DNA of 35,258 nucleotides from Flavipsychrobacter stenotrophus (lineage in GTDB: Bacteria; Bacteroidota; Bacteroidia; Chitinophagales; Chitinophagaceae). Positions within the stretch are counted from its first letter, which is position 1. Each line of letters starts with the position of its first letter. Under the pieces are notes generated by a model, which did no database searches, was not told the origin of the DNA, and saw nothing but the letters and a program-made list of their open reading frames with translations. The position numbers were made by a program, and so were the translations under genes. Positions 16,381-23,481 of this stretch are shown one piece after another. Location of the stretch: assembly GCA_947379685.1 (NCBI GenBank), contig CANCOG010000002.1, forward strand, positions 1 to 35,258. The letters are read 5' to 3'.

Positions 16381-16842
16381 ATGAAAAAAGGCTTATTATA
16401 TATAGTTGCACTTATTTGCATTGGTGGGGTATTTTCTGGCTGTATCAAAAACGGTACTAACCGGACCATAAACCCATCTATGACACTCAGCCTGGGTAAT
16501 TACAACTTTAACGCTACAGACGTAGCTCCGTCAACGGCGACACCTCAATTAAAAGATACAGCTACTACTTTATTTATTACCGGATACGATGCCGTTACAG
16601 GCAACAAAGTTGTACTTGGCGTAAAGAAATTCAACCCTAAAGGTGGAACCTATTCAATTGCTGCCGGCGATGCAAGTGCCGTTTATTATCACAGTGGAAT
16701 CATAAGCCCTGCGTCAGGTGGTGTTATTGCAGTAAAGGATGTTTCATCCAATACCATAAGCGGCTACTTCTCTTTCGACACTTACGATGGCATTAAGGCT
16801 ACGGGTGGAACCTATGTAGTTGGAAAACCATGGAATTTCTAA
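16381..16842 (+). CDS. Small lipoprotein, paralogue A (DUF6252-like)
   Basis: 153 aa from the ATG at 16381. The upstream in-frame ATGs precede a hydrophilic stretch and would bury the signal. A lipoprotein signal MKKGLLYIVALICIGGVFSGC places lipidation at Cys21 (lipobox FSGC). The mature part is small, Thr/Ser/Gly-rich and beta-predicted: TLFITGYDAVTGNKVVLGVKKF, GTYSI, then ISGYFSFDTYDGIKATGGTYVVG at the end. The closing G-x-F-S-F...G-x-Y/F block is shared with the next gene. This is the shape of small Bacteroidota surface lipoproteins, such as the DUF6252 group, of unknown function. No neighbour gives a role. Family assignment is tentative. Confidence 0.85.
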   Translation: MKKGLLYIVALICIGGVFSGCIKNGTNRTINPSMTLSLGNYNFNATDVAPSTATPQLKDTATTLFITGYDAVTGNKVVLGVKKFNPKGGTYSIAAGDASAVYYHSGIISPASGGVIAVKDVSSNTISGYFSFDTYDGIKATGGTYVVGKPWNF

Positions 16843-16982
16843 TAACGTTTTGTCGCACCTATATTACCAAAACAAATAATTGCTGCTACTGCCTGAAGGC
16901 GCATTGGCTGAAGTGCAGGGTTTTGTGAGAACTTTCCCATACTAAACCTGCGTTTTTACCGTTATTATCAGCAGTACTCAAT

Positions 16983-17462
16983 ATGAAAAAAGTATTAACC
17001 ATTATCATTGCATTATGCTGCGTCGTGCAGTTCGCCTGTAAAAAACGGTCGGGGCCTGCTAATGGTAATAGTGTACAACCCGACAATGGCCTCGATAGCC
17101 TGGTTTCTATGAGCGCATCGATTAGTGGCAGAAGCTTTAGTACAGACTCGGTATATGGTTATTTGGTAAAACATATTGGTGATACTGCGAGAATAAACCT
17201 TCTTATAACCGGCAGCCAGCATCGCAACGACACCGCTTCAACTATTTCTTTTACAATTACAGACTATGCAGGAATAGGCACCTACCCTATTAATCCTCCT
17301 TACATTTCCGCAACTTACTATGTAGGCAACATCCGCCATTATGCCACATCAGGCCAAATTGTAGTCACTTCTGACACACAGTATGGAGTCATTGGCACCT
17401 TCAGTTTTGTTGCAGATTCCACAAACGTTACCGATGGAAAATTCAATGCCGCAAAGCCATAG
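16983..17462 (+). CDS. Small lipoprotein, paralogue B (DUF6252-like)
   Basis: 159 aa. Lipoprotein signal MKKVLTIIIALCCVVQFAC with lipidation at Cys19, followed by KK. The mature protein parallels the previous one: INLLITGSQ (compare TLFITGYD), GTYPI (GTYSI), YYVGNIRHYATSGQIVVTS (YYHSGIISPASGGVIAVK), IGTFSFVADSTNVTDGKF (ISGYFSFDTYDGIKATGGTY). The two are therefore diverged tandem duplicates, with 140 bp and no terminator between them. They probably sit in the outer membrane. Function unknown. Confidence 0.88.
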   Translation: MKKVLTIIIALCCVVQFACKKRSGPANGNSVQPDNGLDSLVSMSASISGRSFSTDSVYGYLVKHIGDTARINLLITGSQHRNDTASTISFTITDYAGIGTYPINPPYISATYYVGNIRHYATSGQIVVTSDTQYGVIGTFSFVADSTNVTDGKFNAAKP

Positions 17463-17677
17463 GGGCGATGTCATTGACTTAGCAGGGTTTCTTTGCGGCT
17501 TTGCTTCAAATTAACCGAACGATGATTGAATAAACTGGAAACTGCACCTCTGCGTCTTTGTGCGAAACCTTAAGTCACTGACATTAGCCATAGGGGTGAA
17601 TCCACTTTATAATAGCCGTTAGCTTGGCAATTACCCCCGGTGTCGCCCCGGTGACATTCCCCTCAGCATACAAGTAA
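17463..17677. other. Intergenic stretch with two degenerate 20-bp repeats
   Basis: No gene is supported. Two related 20-mers occur at 17491-17510 and 17548-17567 (14 of 20 identical, core CTnTGCGnCTTTG). This kind of CTTTGCG-rich sequence recurs in intergenic DNA of some Bacteroidota by general recollection; I cannot verify that here. A near-direct repeat CCGGTGTCGCC/CCGGTGAC follows at about 17637-17655. Confidence 0.4.
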
Positions 17678-17700
17678 TATGTTTGCCTGACAATCAGGCA
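17678..17700 (+). promoter_or_regulatory. -7 element overlapped by a 17-bp dyad, upstream of the barrel protein
   Basis: TATGTTTG (17678-17685) matches TAnnTTTG exactly. Its last two bases open the dyad TGCCTGACAATCAGGCA (17684-17700), a perfect 7-bp inverted repeat with a 3-nt spacer, which would cover the transcription start and ends 2 bp before the ATG. It could be a repressor operator or a hairpin over the translation start. Confidence 0.55.
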
Positions 17701-17702
17701 TC

Positions 17703-18626
17703 ATGAAATACCTTTTTCTGGCTCTCGCGCTTTCGACAGTGTACTTCTTCCCCGCTTCAACTTCAGCACAGGGCTGCTCTGATGCGGGCATTTGCACCGC
17801 TGGAGCAATTCACGCAGAACAAAATATCAATTTGGACACAAGCACTACCAATGCGCTTTCCGTTTCGTTTACCGCGGGGATTGGCGAAAACGGGACCAGA
17901 ATTTTCACACCCCAGGTAGAGGGCTATTTCACACTGCTCAAAAAATACAACTTTGAAGTTAAAGTCCCCTTCGTCTTCGCGACCGGCAATGCAGGTTCAG
18001 CTAGGGGGCTTGGGGATCCTGTCATTACTTGTTCGCACATATTGATTAAGAACAAATTTTCTGCCACAATTGGCACCCGCATTGGCACAGACAATGCAAA
18101 TGCCAATTACAATGGTATCGCTCTACCTATGCCCTACCAGTTCAGTTTGGGCACAACTGATATCATTGCCGCTTTAAACCTGATACCTGGCCGTCATTGG
18201 TCCTTTACAATGGGGTACCAGCAGCCTGTAGTAAATTATAACAGAAATAATTACTTGCCAGATCAAATCTATCCCGCATCGCCCGATCAGTCATCCTACT
18301 TCGCTTCACGCCATCTCGTCAGAAAAGGCGACATTCTATTTAAAGCTACAGGATCCTTTCACCGGAAAAAAACCTCCCTTACAATTGGCCCGCTGATAAT
18401 CTACCACCTCGGACGTGATAGAATTACGCTGGCAAACAGTGAAAGGATCGAACTGATCGGCAGTGAGGGATTGACCCTAAATCTTGCAGCCTCGATTACA
18501 CACAGCTTCAAAAATATCAAGGTCGAACTTTTGGCTGGAACACCCTTCATTGTAAGAGATTACCGACCAGATGGCCTTACCCGAGCATTGGTAATCACTG
18601 GCCGATTAAGTCGTAATCTAAGATAA
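17703..18626 (+). CDS. Outer-membrane beta-barrel protein
   Basis: 307 aa. Signal peptide MKYLFLALALSTVYFFPASTSA with cleavage before QGCSDAGICTAG. The rest is made of alternating amphipathic strands (for example YNFEVKVPFVFATG, FSATIGTRIGTD, HWSFTMGYQQPV, KTSLTIGPLIIYHLG, TLNLAASITHSF, KVELLAGTPFIV) with Gly/Asn/Asp turns, as expected for a barrel of the MetA/phenol-degradation or transporter-like kind. Four Cys residues near the mature N-terminus and mid-protein may form disulfides. It may form a unit with the periplasmic YHS protein 81 bp downstream; metal handling is a possible shared theme but is not shown by the sequence. Confidence 0.85.
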   Translation: MKYLFLALALSTVYFFPASTSAQGCSDAGICTAGAIHAEQNINLDTSTTNALSVSFTAGIGENGTRIFTPQVEGYFTLLKKYNFEVKVPFVFATGNAGSARGLGDPVITCSHILIKNKFSATIGTRIGTDNANANYNGIALPMPYQFSLGTTDIIAALNLIPGRHWSFTMGYQQPVVNYNRNNYLPDQIYPASPDQSSYFASRHLVRKGDILFKATGSFHRKKTSLTIGPLIIYHLGRDRITLANSERIELIGSEGLTLNLAASITHSFKNIKVELLAGTPFIVRDYRPDGLTRALVITGRLSRNLR

Positions 18627-18707
18627 TTGTTAAAAGCAATTATTTGTCGTTTAGCGGACAAGACCAATCTGAAAAAACTTCAATTTTTGCATGACAATCG
18701 TACTTCA

Positions 18708-19172
18708 ATGAAACACACATTATTATCACTATGTGCACTGCTTTTTATAACAATGACAAGTTTTGCACAGTCTGGTCAAAATAGGATAAAAACCTACAAT
18801 CTTAATAAAGGCCTCGCCATAGAAGGCTACGACCCCGTTAGCTATTTCAATGGCAAGCCACTTAAAGGGGCTACCGCTCTGGCGTTCACACATGAAGGGG
18901 TCACTTATCATTTTGCGAATGCAGCAAACCTAAATTCATTTAAGCAGAACCCACGGGGATACGAACCGCAATATGGTGGCTGGTGTGCATATGCTATGGG
19001 CAATACCGGCGAAAAAGTGGAGGTGGACCCCGAAACCTTCAAAATTATTAACGGAAAACTGTTCTTGTTTTACAACCACCTCTTTACCAATACCCTGAAA
19101 AGCTGGAACAAAAACGAAGGGCCACTTAAGGCCAAGGCAGACGTAAACTGGCAAAAGTTCGCCGGCAAATAA
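18708..19172 (+). CDS. Periplasmic YHS-domain protein
   Basis: 154 aa from the ATG at 18708; the frame is open upstream to 18627, but only from here is there a signal peptide (cleavage after SFA, residue 20). The mature protein is the YHS family: LAIEGYDPVSYFNGKPL (36-52), FANAANLNSFKQNPRGYEPQYGGWCAYAM (69-97) with the conserved Cys93, then VDPETFKIINGKLFLFYN and a closing ADVNWQKF. In a selenoprotein branch of this family the Cys position is Sec; here it is TGT/TGC Cys. YHS proteins are thought to bind metal, often copper. The function here is unknown. A near-consensus AATTTTTG lies 19 bp before the start. Confidence 0.92.
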   Translation: MKHTLLSLCALLFITMTSFAQSGQNRIKTYNLNKGLAIEGYDPVSYFNGKPLKGATALAFTHEGVTYHFANAANLNSFKQNPRGYEPQYGGWCAYAMGNTGEKVEVDPETFKIINGKLFLFYNHLFTNTLKSWNKNEGPLKAKADVNWQKFAGK

Positions 19173-19244
19173 TGACATAATAACGCCTCTGCAATCAAAT
19201 ACAATAAACAAAAGATTTATTTTTCTATCAAATTTGCCACAGTC

Positions 19245-19742
19245 ATGCATGTACATAGTTTGGTTGAAGCTGCTTTCTCAGAACTTGAGGACGTGCTTTG
19301 CTTACTCGACGAAAGCCAATATTCGATGCCTTCTAAAAACCTATTCAATGCTACCATTGGTCAGCATGTCAGGCATATAATAGAACTCTACCAATGTCTG
19401 TTAGTTGGTTACGACAATGGCACAGTCAACTATGATCATCGCAAACGAGATTACACTATTGAATCTAATAAGCTGATTGCGATACAAAAAATGCAACTCC
19501 TGCATGATCAAATTTCACTACCCGATAAGAAGATTGTCCTGGAAATACCCGGCACACAAAATGATAGTGGCGTAATAATTGAAAGTAACTTTATGCGTGA
19601 ACTTTGGTACAACCTGGAACATACCATCCACCATATGGCTTTAATCAGAGTAGGCATCAACGAACTTACAAATATAAAGGTATCAGCAACGTTCGGTGTA
19701 GCACCGTCCACAATTAAATACCGTACCGAATGTGTACAGTAA
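19245..19742 (+). CDS. DinB-like (DinB/YfiT superfamily) protein
   Basis: 165 aa. Four-helix-bundle pattern with the expected metal-binding histidines: ATIGQHVRHIIELYQ (H41, H44) and NLEHTIHHMALIRVG later on. DinB-superfamily proteins include metal-dependent thiol S-transferases (for example bacillithiol transferase) and maleylpyruvate isomerase-type enzymes. It has no export signal, so it is cytosolic. First gene of a five-gene operon; its last 13 bp overlap the NRDE gene. The substrate is unknown, but the presence of an ATP-grasp ligase in the same operon makes a thiol or peptide conjugate possible. Confidence 0.88.
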   Translation: MHVHSLVEAAFSELEDVLCLLDESQYSMPSKNLFNATIGQHVRHIIELYQCLLVGYDNGTVNYDHRKRDYTIESNKLIAIQKMQLLHDQISLPDKKIVLEIPGTQNDSGVIIESNFMRELWYNLEHTIHHMALIRVGINELTNIKVSATFGVAPSTIKYRTECVQ

Positions 19743-20458
19743 CATTCATACCACTGTCAGACCGGATTCTTATCACGTCGAACCGTGACGAGCAAACACT
19801 CAGGGCTCCTGCGGAGTTGCCAGAGGCGGTTGAACTAAAAACAGGTAAAGTGTTATTCCCAAAGGATGGCAAGGCCGGAGGAACCTGGATAGCAATGCAT
19901 AACAACGGCAATGTAATGGTACTGCTCAATGGCGCATTTCACCGGCATGAGCCAGCTCCCCCCTATCGAAAAAGTCGCGGGCTGATCTTTCTCGACATTT
20001 TTGACAGCGCGAATCCCGAAAAAACTTTTGAACTGACAGACCTCACTGATATAGAACCATTCACGCTTGTAATATGGCAAGGCAACAAGCTATTTGAAAC
20101 CCGGTGGGACGGAAAGGAAAAGTATATAACACCTTTACCACCACATACGCCCCGAATCTGGTCATCTGCAACCTTGTATGACGACCAGGTGGTTGCAAAA
20201 AGGAAGGCATGGTTTCAGGCATGGCTACAGGAGACAAAGTACATTACGACCGAAGGAGTCAGGCAATTCCATGAATTTGGTGGTGACGGAGATGAGGCGA
20301 TCAGCTTACGCATGAACAGAGCTGGAATTTTACAGACGGTAAGCATCACTTCAATAGAGATCACCAGTGATCGGTCTATAATGCACTATAGGGACTTTAA
20401 TGCTGGCCTTGTCTCCGTTACCGAATGGTTTCACGCAATAAAACAGAACAACCAATGA
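19730..20458 (+). CDS. NRDE (TANGO2-like) family protein
   Basis: 242 aa. Begins MCTVTF, exposing Cys2 after Met removal as in Ntn hydrolases, followed by the family name motif NRDE at 18-21 and the conserved GGTWIAMHNNGNVMVLLNGAF and YRKSRGLI blocks. TANGO2-family proteins have an Ntn-like fold; roles proposed in the literature include heme trafficking and lipid metabolism, and none is settled in bacteria. It overlaps DinB by 13 bp and the ATP-grasp gene by 4 bp (ATGA), so translation is coupled to both. Confidence 0.93.
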   Translation: MCTVTFIPLSDRILITSNRDEQTLRAPAELPEAVELKTGKVLFPKDGKAGGTWIAMHNNGNVMVLLNGAFHRHEPAPPYRKSRGLIFLDIFDSANPEKTFELTDLTDIEPFTLVIWQGNKLFETRWDGKEKYITPLPPHTPRIWSSATLYDDQVVAKRKAWFQAWLQETKYITTEGVRQFHEFGGDGDEAISLRMNRAGILQTVSITSIEITSDRSIMHYRDFNAGLVSVTEWFHAIKQNNQ

Positions 20459-21510
20459 AGAAACTCCTGCATCGCCCTTTTTTTATCCGTCTTCGCAACT
20501 GGGAATATTGGAATAGCACGTTGGTATATACACCAATATTCCCCTGGTGGCTATGGCTCAGCCTAAAGGCAAGGTCGTTCATGTTTTTTACGGCCGCAAA
20601 TCCCAGAATAAAAAATGGCGGATTTATCATGGAAAGCAAGCGGGATGTCTATGATCTTCTCCCGGGCGAATACTATCCGGAGACTGTTTATGTAGAAGCT
20701 GGAACTACTTTCGAAGTGATAAATGAAAAAATAAAAAGGCAAAATATTCAGTTCCCGTATATCGCAAAGCCTGATATTGGCGAACGAGGATTGGCCGTCA
20801 AGAAGATACACAGTGAAACAGAACTTAGAGACTACCTTACCCATATCCCTGTCCCATTTTTAGTTCAATCGTACGTTGCCTATGAAAATGAGATAGGCAT
20901 ATTCTATTATCGCGTGCCCGGCGCCACGACAGGAAAAATATCCGGCATTGTAAAAAAAGAACCTGTAACTATCACCGGCGACGGCCGATCTACAGTAACC
21001 GAATTAGTAAAACAGAACGAAAGATATCTTTTGCAATGGGCGCAGATAAGGGCATTGAATCCCGAATTGCTGGATATTGTTCTGGCTACAGGTGACCAGC
21101 GGGTATTAGTACCATATGGTAACCATAGCCGCGGGTCGAAATTTACTGATGAAACCTTCAGGGCAACGGAAAAGCTGAATGAAACAATTGATCGTATATG
21201 TTCCCGCATACCCGAATTTTATTATGGCCGCCTCGATGTGAGGTTCGAAAGTTGGGAGTTATTAGAGCAGGGGAAAGCATTTGCCATAATAGAACTAAAC
21301 GGTAGCGGCAGTGAACCGACACACATTTATGACCCTAAACATTCCATTGTATATGCCTGGTGCGAAATTATACGCCATTGGAATATTTTGTACACTATTA
21401 GCAAGGAGAACAATAAACGGGGAGTGCAATACATTTCCCTTGCTCACGGGCGGAAAGAAATGAATGCGTTCAAATTAATAGATGCCCAACTCTCCGCAAG
21501 AATTTGGTAA
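20455..21510 (+). CDS. ATP-grasp carboxylate-amine/thiol ligase-like protein
   Basis: 351 aa from the ATG at 20455, which overlaps the NRDE stop in ATGA. The ~60-residue N-terminal part is Trp/Phe-rich (WEYWNSTLVYTPIFPWWLWL) and may sit on the membrane. ATP-grasp core: nucleotide Lys105 in YIAKPDIGERG, substrate loop VPFLVQSYVAYENEIGIFYYRVP, and the metal site D251 (GRLDVRF), E270 and N272 (IIELNGSGSEP). These are the residues expected for a functional D-Ala-D-Ala ligase-like enzyme forming an amide via an acyl phosphate. The substrate is unknown. The LysE exporter 30 bp downstream is a candidate to export the product. Confidence 0.9.
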   Translation: MKKLLHRPFFIRLRNWEYWNSTLVYTPIFPWWLWLSLKARSFMFFTAANPRIKNGGFIMESKRDVYDLLPGEYYPETVYVEAGTTFEVINEKIKRQNIQFPYIAKPDIGERGLAVKKIHSETELRDYLTHIPVPFLVQSYVAYENEIGIFYYRVPGATTGKISGIVKKEPVTITGDGRSTVTELVKQNERYLLQWAQIRALNPELLDIVLATGDQRVLVPYGNHSRGSKFTDETFRATEKLNETIDRICSRIPEFYYGRLDVRFESWELLEQGKAFAIIELNGSGSEPTHIYDPKHSIVYAWCEIIRHWNILYTISKENNKRGVQYISLAHGRKEMNAFKLIDAQLSARIW

Positions 21511-21540
21511 TGCCATAAAATACAAACCACCAGCAATGTA

Positions 21541-22197
21541 ATGATTACCAACTTTATCCATATCTTTTTTGTCGGGCTTATGATCAGCCTTTCAGGGTCG
21601 CTGCCGCTCGGCAATCTGAATGTAACGGCTATGCACATAGCCGTGGCAAATAATACACGCAAAGCCCTCATATTTGCAATTGGAGTAACAATTGTCGAAG
21701 TGCTTTACCTCGGTGTGGCGCTGAAATCAGGAAGCTATCTATCCTCGCACCTGCAATTGATCCTGTACTTTCGGATAGCAGCTATTCTACTGCTTTTATC
21801 TATGGCAATAGCAAGTTTCCTTTCTGCCGGAAAGCGAGCTGGAAAAACAAAAAATCCGCGCCTTGAAATAAATAAATTTCTTCTCGGTTTATTAATGAGT
21901 CTGGCCAACCCCATGCCGATCCCATTCTGGTTCGGATGGATCATCTACCTGATAGCAAGCTCAGTGCTCAAATCAAATTTATCGGAAGATATTCTGTTCA
22001 TTACAGGAGCAGGCGTTGGCACCTTTATTGCGCTGTCCCTTTTTGCATATACAGGAACACGTTTATCGTCATTTATGAAGAGACACAAAAAAATAGTTGA
22101 TATTGCAACCGCCAGTCTATTTTTAATGCTCGCGCTATATCAGTTCATTGATCTTTTCCATCACCCCAAAACACTGACTTATGCAACTATCCGTTGA
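21541..22197 (+). CDS. LysE-family exporter
   Basis: 218 aa, five to six transmembrane helices. The first helix ends in SLPLGNLNVTAMHIAVANN, the P-[LG]-x-x-x conserved start of LysE/RhtB translocators, and MSLANPMPIPFWFGW fits the conserved NP of helix 4. Known members export basic amino acids, homoserine or small peptides at the inner membrane. It follows the ATP-grasp gene by 30 bp and overlaps the regulator gene by 17 bp. An exporter coupled to a ligase suggests efflux of an amino-acid conjugate. Confidence 0.92.
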   Translation: MITNFIHIFFVGLMISLSGSLPLGNLNVTAMHIAVANNTRKALIFAIGVTIVEVLYLGVALKSGSYLSSHLQLILYFRIAAILLLLSMAIASFLSAGKRAGKTKNPRLEINKFLLGLLMSLANPMPIPFWFGWIIYLIASSVLKSNLSEDILFITGAGVGTFIALSLFAYTGTRLSSFMKRHKKIVDIATASLFLMLALYQFIDLFHHPKTLTYATIR

Positions 22198-22885
22198 CGA
22201 TCAACTATTGATTGTACGCCGAACCGACTTCCTGGAAAAACTGAACAGGGAGGACTATGAGGAACTCAACATCCTGCACAACTTCATTATTGCAGACAAG
22301 GAAGCCTATATCTATTTCGACCCTCAAAATCTCAATAAATTATATTTTGTCAAAGAAGGTTTTGTCAAAATCGGCACTATAGATGAAGAAGGAAATGAGC
22401 TCATAAAAGATATCCTCCAACCGGGAGATGTGTTCGGGCAAATAACACTTGAAAAAGCACAAATGCTCGGCGAATTCGCCCAGGCACACAAATGCGAAAC
22501 CATTTTGTGCGCATTTACAATACAAGATTTTGAAAAGCTCTTGTGCCGCCGGCCAGATATGGCTGTTTCCTTTTCTAAAAAAGTCGGGCAAAGGTTGAAA
22601 AGAGTTGAAAACAGATTACTTAACCTGTTGCAGAAAGATGTGCGAACAAGGCTCTTATTCTTCTTTTGGACATTGTTACAACAAAGTGGCAAAAGTGACT
22701 CCAATTCCATAAAACTCACCAACTACCTCACTCATGAAGATATTTCAAGGCTGACTGGTACCAGCAGGCAAACAGTTACGACCCTGATCAATCAATTTTC
22801 CGAAGAGGGATTGATCGATGTAGACCGCCGTTCTATAATTATTCACAACACAAAATTATTACAAAAAGTGGCGAAAGTCGGATAA
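22181..22885 (+). CDS. Crp/Fnr-family transcription regulator
   Basis: 234 aa. N-terminal cyclic-nucleotide-like roll (~20-115, with NKLYFVKEGFVKIG and ILQPGDVFGQITL), a long dimer helix (~125-155, RRPDMAVSFSKKVGQRLKRVENRLLNLL), and a C-terminal winged helix (~180-225, LTHEDISRLTGTSRQTVTTLINQFSEEGLI). The arginine-glutamate pair that holds cAMP in Crp is not evident. Three Cys (105, 110, 122) cluster at the end of the roll; there is no N-terminal Fnr-type [4Fe-4S] Cys set. It is the last gene of the DinB operon, and a dyad spanning its stop codon lies at an activator position for doxX. Confidence 0.95.
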   Translation: MQLSVDDQLLIVRRTDFLEKLNREDYEELNILHNFIIADKEAYIYFDPQNLNKLYFVKEGFVKIGTIDEEGNELIKDILQPGDVFGQITLEKAQMLGEFAQAHKCETILCAFTIQDFEKLLCRRPDMAVSFSKKVGQRLKRVENRLLNLLQKDVRTRLLFFFWTLLQQSGKSDSNSIKLTNYLTHEDISRLTGTSRQTVTTLINQFSEEGLIDVDRRSIIIHNTKLLQKVAKVG

Positions 22886-22920
22886 CCGACAATTCCCCTT
22901 TTGCAGCCATAATACCTTTG
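22877..22920 (+). promoter_or_regulatory. doxX promoter with a class II activator-type dyad
   Basis: The -7 element TACCTTTG (22913-22920) matches TAnnTTTG exactly, but there is no -33 TTG. Instead GTCGG-ATAA-CCGAC (22877-22890) lies with its centre about 42 bp before the likely start of transcription, the spot used by Crp/Fnr dimers at class II promoters. It overlaps the stop codon of the Crp/Fnr gene. The 5-4-5 geometry is that of Fnr-type sites, although the arms are shorter. Confidence 0.55.
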
Positions 22921-22939
22921 TTGCAAACAACAATATATT

Positions 22940-23341
22940 ATGGGCAAGAGCATCCTTTTATGGTCATTACGAATTGTAGCAGCCTACATCCTGTTGCAAA
23001 CACTCCGGTTTAAGTTCGGCGCAGCACCTGAAAGCGTTTACATCTTTACAAAAGTGGGCATGGAGCCATGGGGCCGCATTGGGTCAGGGATAGTAGAACT
23101 GATTGCATCAATCCTCATCCTTATCCCACGAACAACAGCATTTGGGGCACTGGCCGCAATAGGAACTATGTCAGGAGCAATCTTCTTCCACCTAACGAAG
23201 CTTGGTATCGAAGTAATGGGCGACGGCGGCCAACTTTTCTATATGGGCATTGCGGTTTGGATAAGCAGCGCTGTACTACTTTTCGTCTACCGCAGGCAAA
23301 TACTCGTGCTGATGAATGCTAAGACCTTGAAACCAGCCTGA
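22940..23341 (+). CDS. DoxX-family membrane protein
   Basis: 133 aa with four transmembrane helices: SILLWSLRIVAAYILLQTLRFKF, GSGIVELIASILILIPRT, FGALAAIGTMSGAIFFHLTKLG, and GIAVWISSAVLLFVY. These carry the DoxX landmarks: an early K in FKF, the SGIVELIASILI helix and the charged end of helix 3 (HLTKLGIEV). DoxX proteins are thought to act in quinone- or thiol-linked redox at the membrane. It has its own promoter with a probable Crp/Fnr site and is convergent with the ahpCD genes. Confidence 0.92.
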   Translation: MGKSILLWSLRIVAAYILLQTLRFKFGAAPESVYIFTKVGMEPWGRIGSGIVELIASILILIPRTTAFGALAAIGTMSGAIFFHLTKLGIEVMGDGGQLFYMGIAVWISSAVLLFVYRRQILVLMNAKTLKPA

Positions 23342-23385
23342 GCCAGTTGATGCCAATCTTCTATATCTCATTGCACCAAAAAGTA

Positions 23386-23449
23386 CAGTTAACCTTTAGT
23401 GTCATTGGACTACATGTCTGCTGTCTTAAATGACACTATAGGCTAACAG
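23386..23449. terminator. Long imperfect inverted repeat between convergent doxX and ahpD
   Basis: Two 21-bp arms (23386-23406 and 23429-23449) pair with three mismatches around a 22-nt loop. On the minus strand the hairpin is followed by TACTTTTTGG, a weak U-tract. It lies between the two converging stops (23341 and 23482), so the simplest role is a shared terminator. The arms are unusually long for that; a processed small RNA or a remnant of a mobile inverted repeat is also possible. Confidence 0.65.
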
Positions 23450-23481
23450 TAAAAAAAGTCTCACGAAAACCAGCTAAACAA

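Noticed and set aside
18708..19172. Selenoprotein form of the YHS protein
   Set aside because: The conserved position is an ordinary Cys codon, and there is no in-frame TGA.
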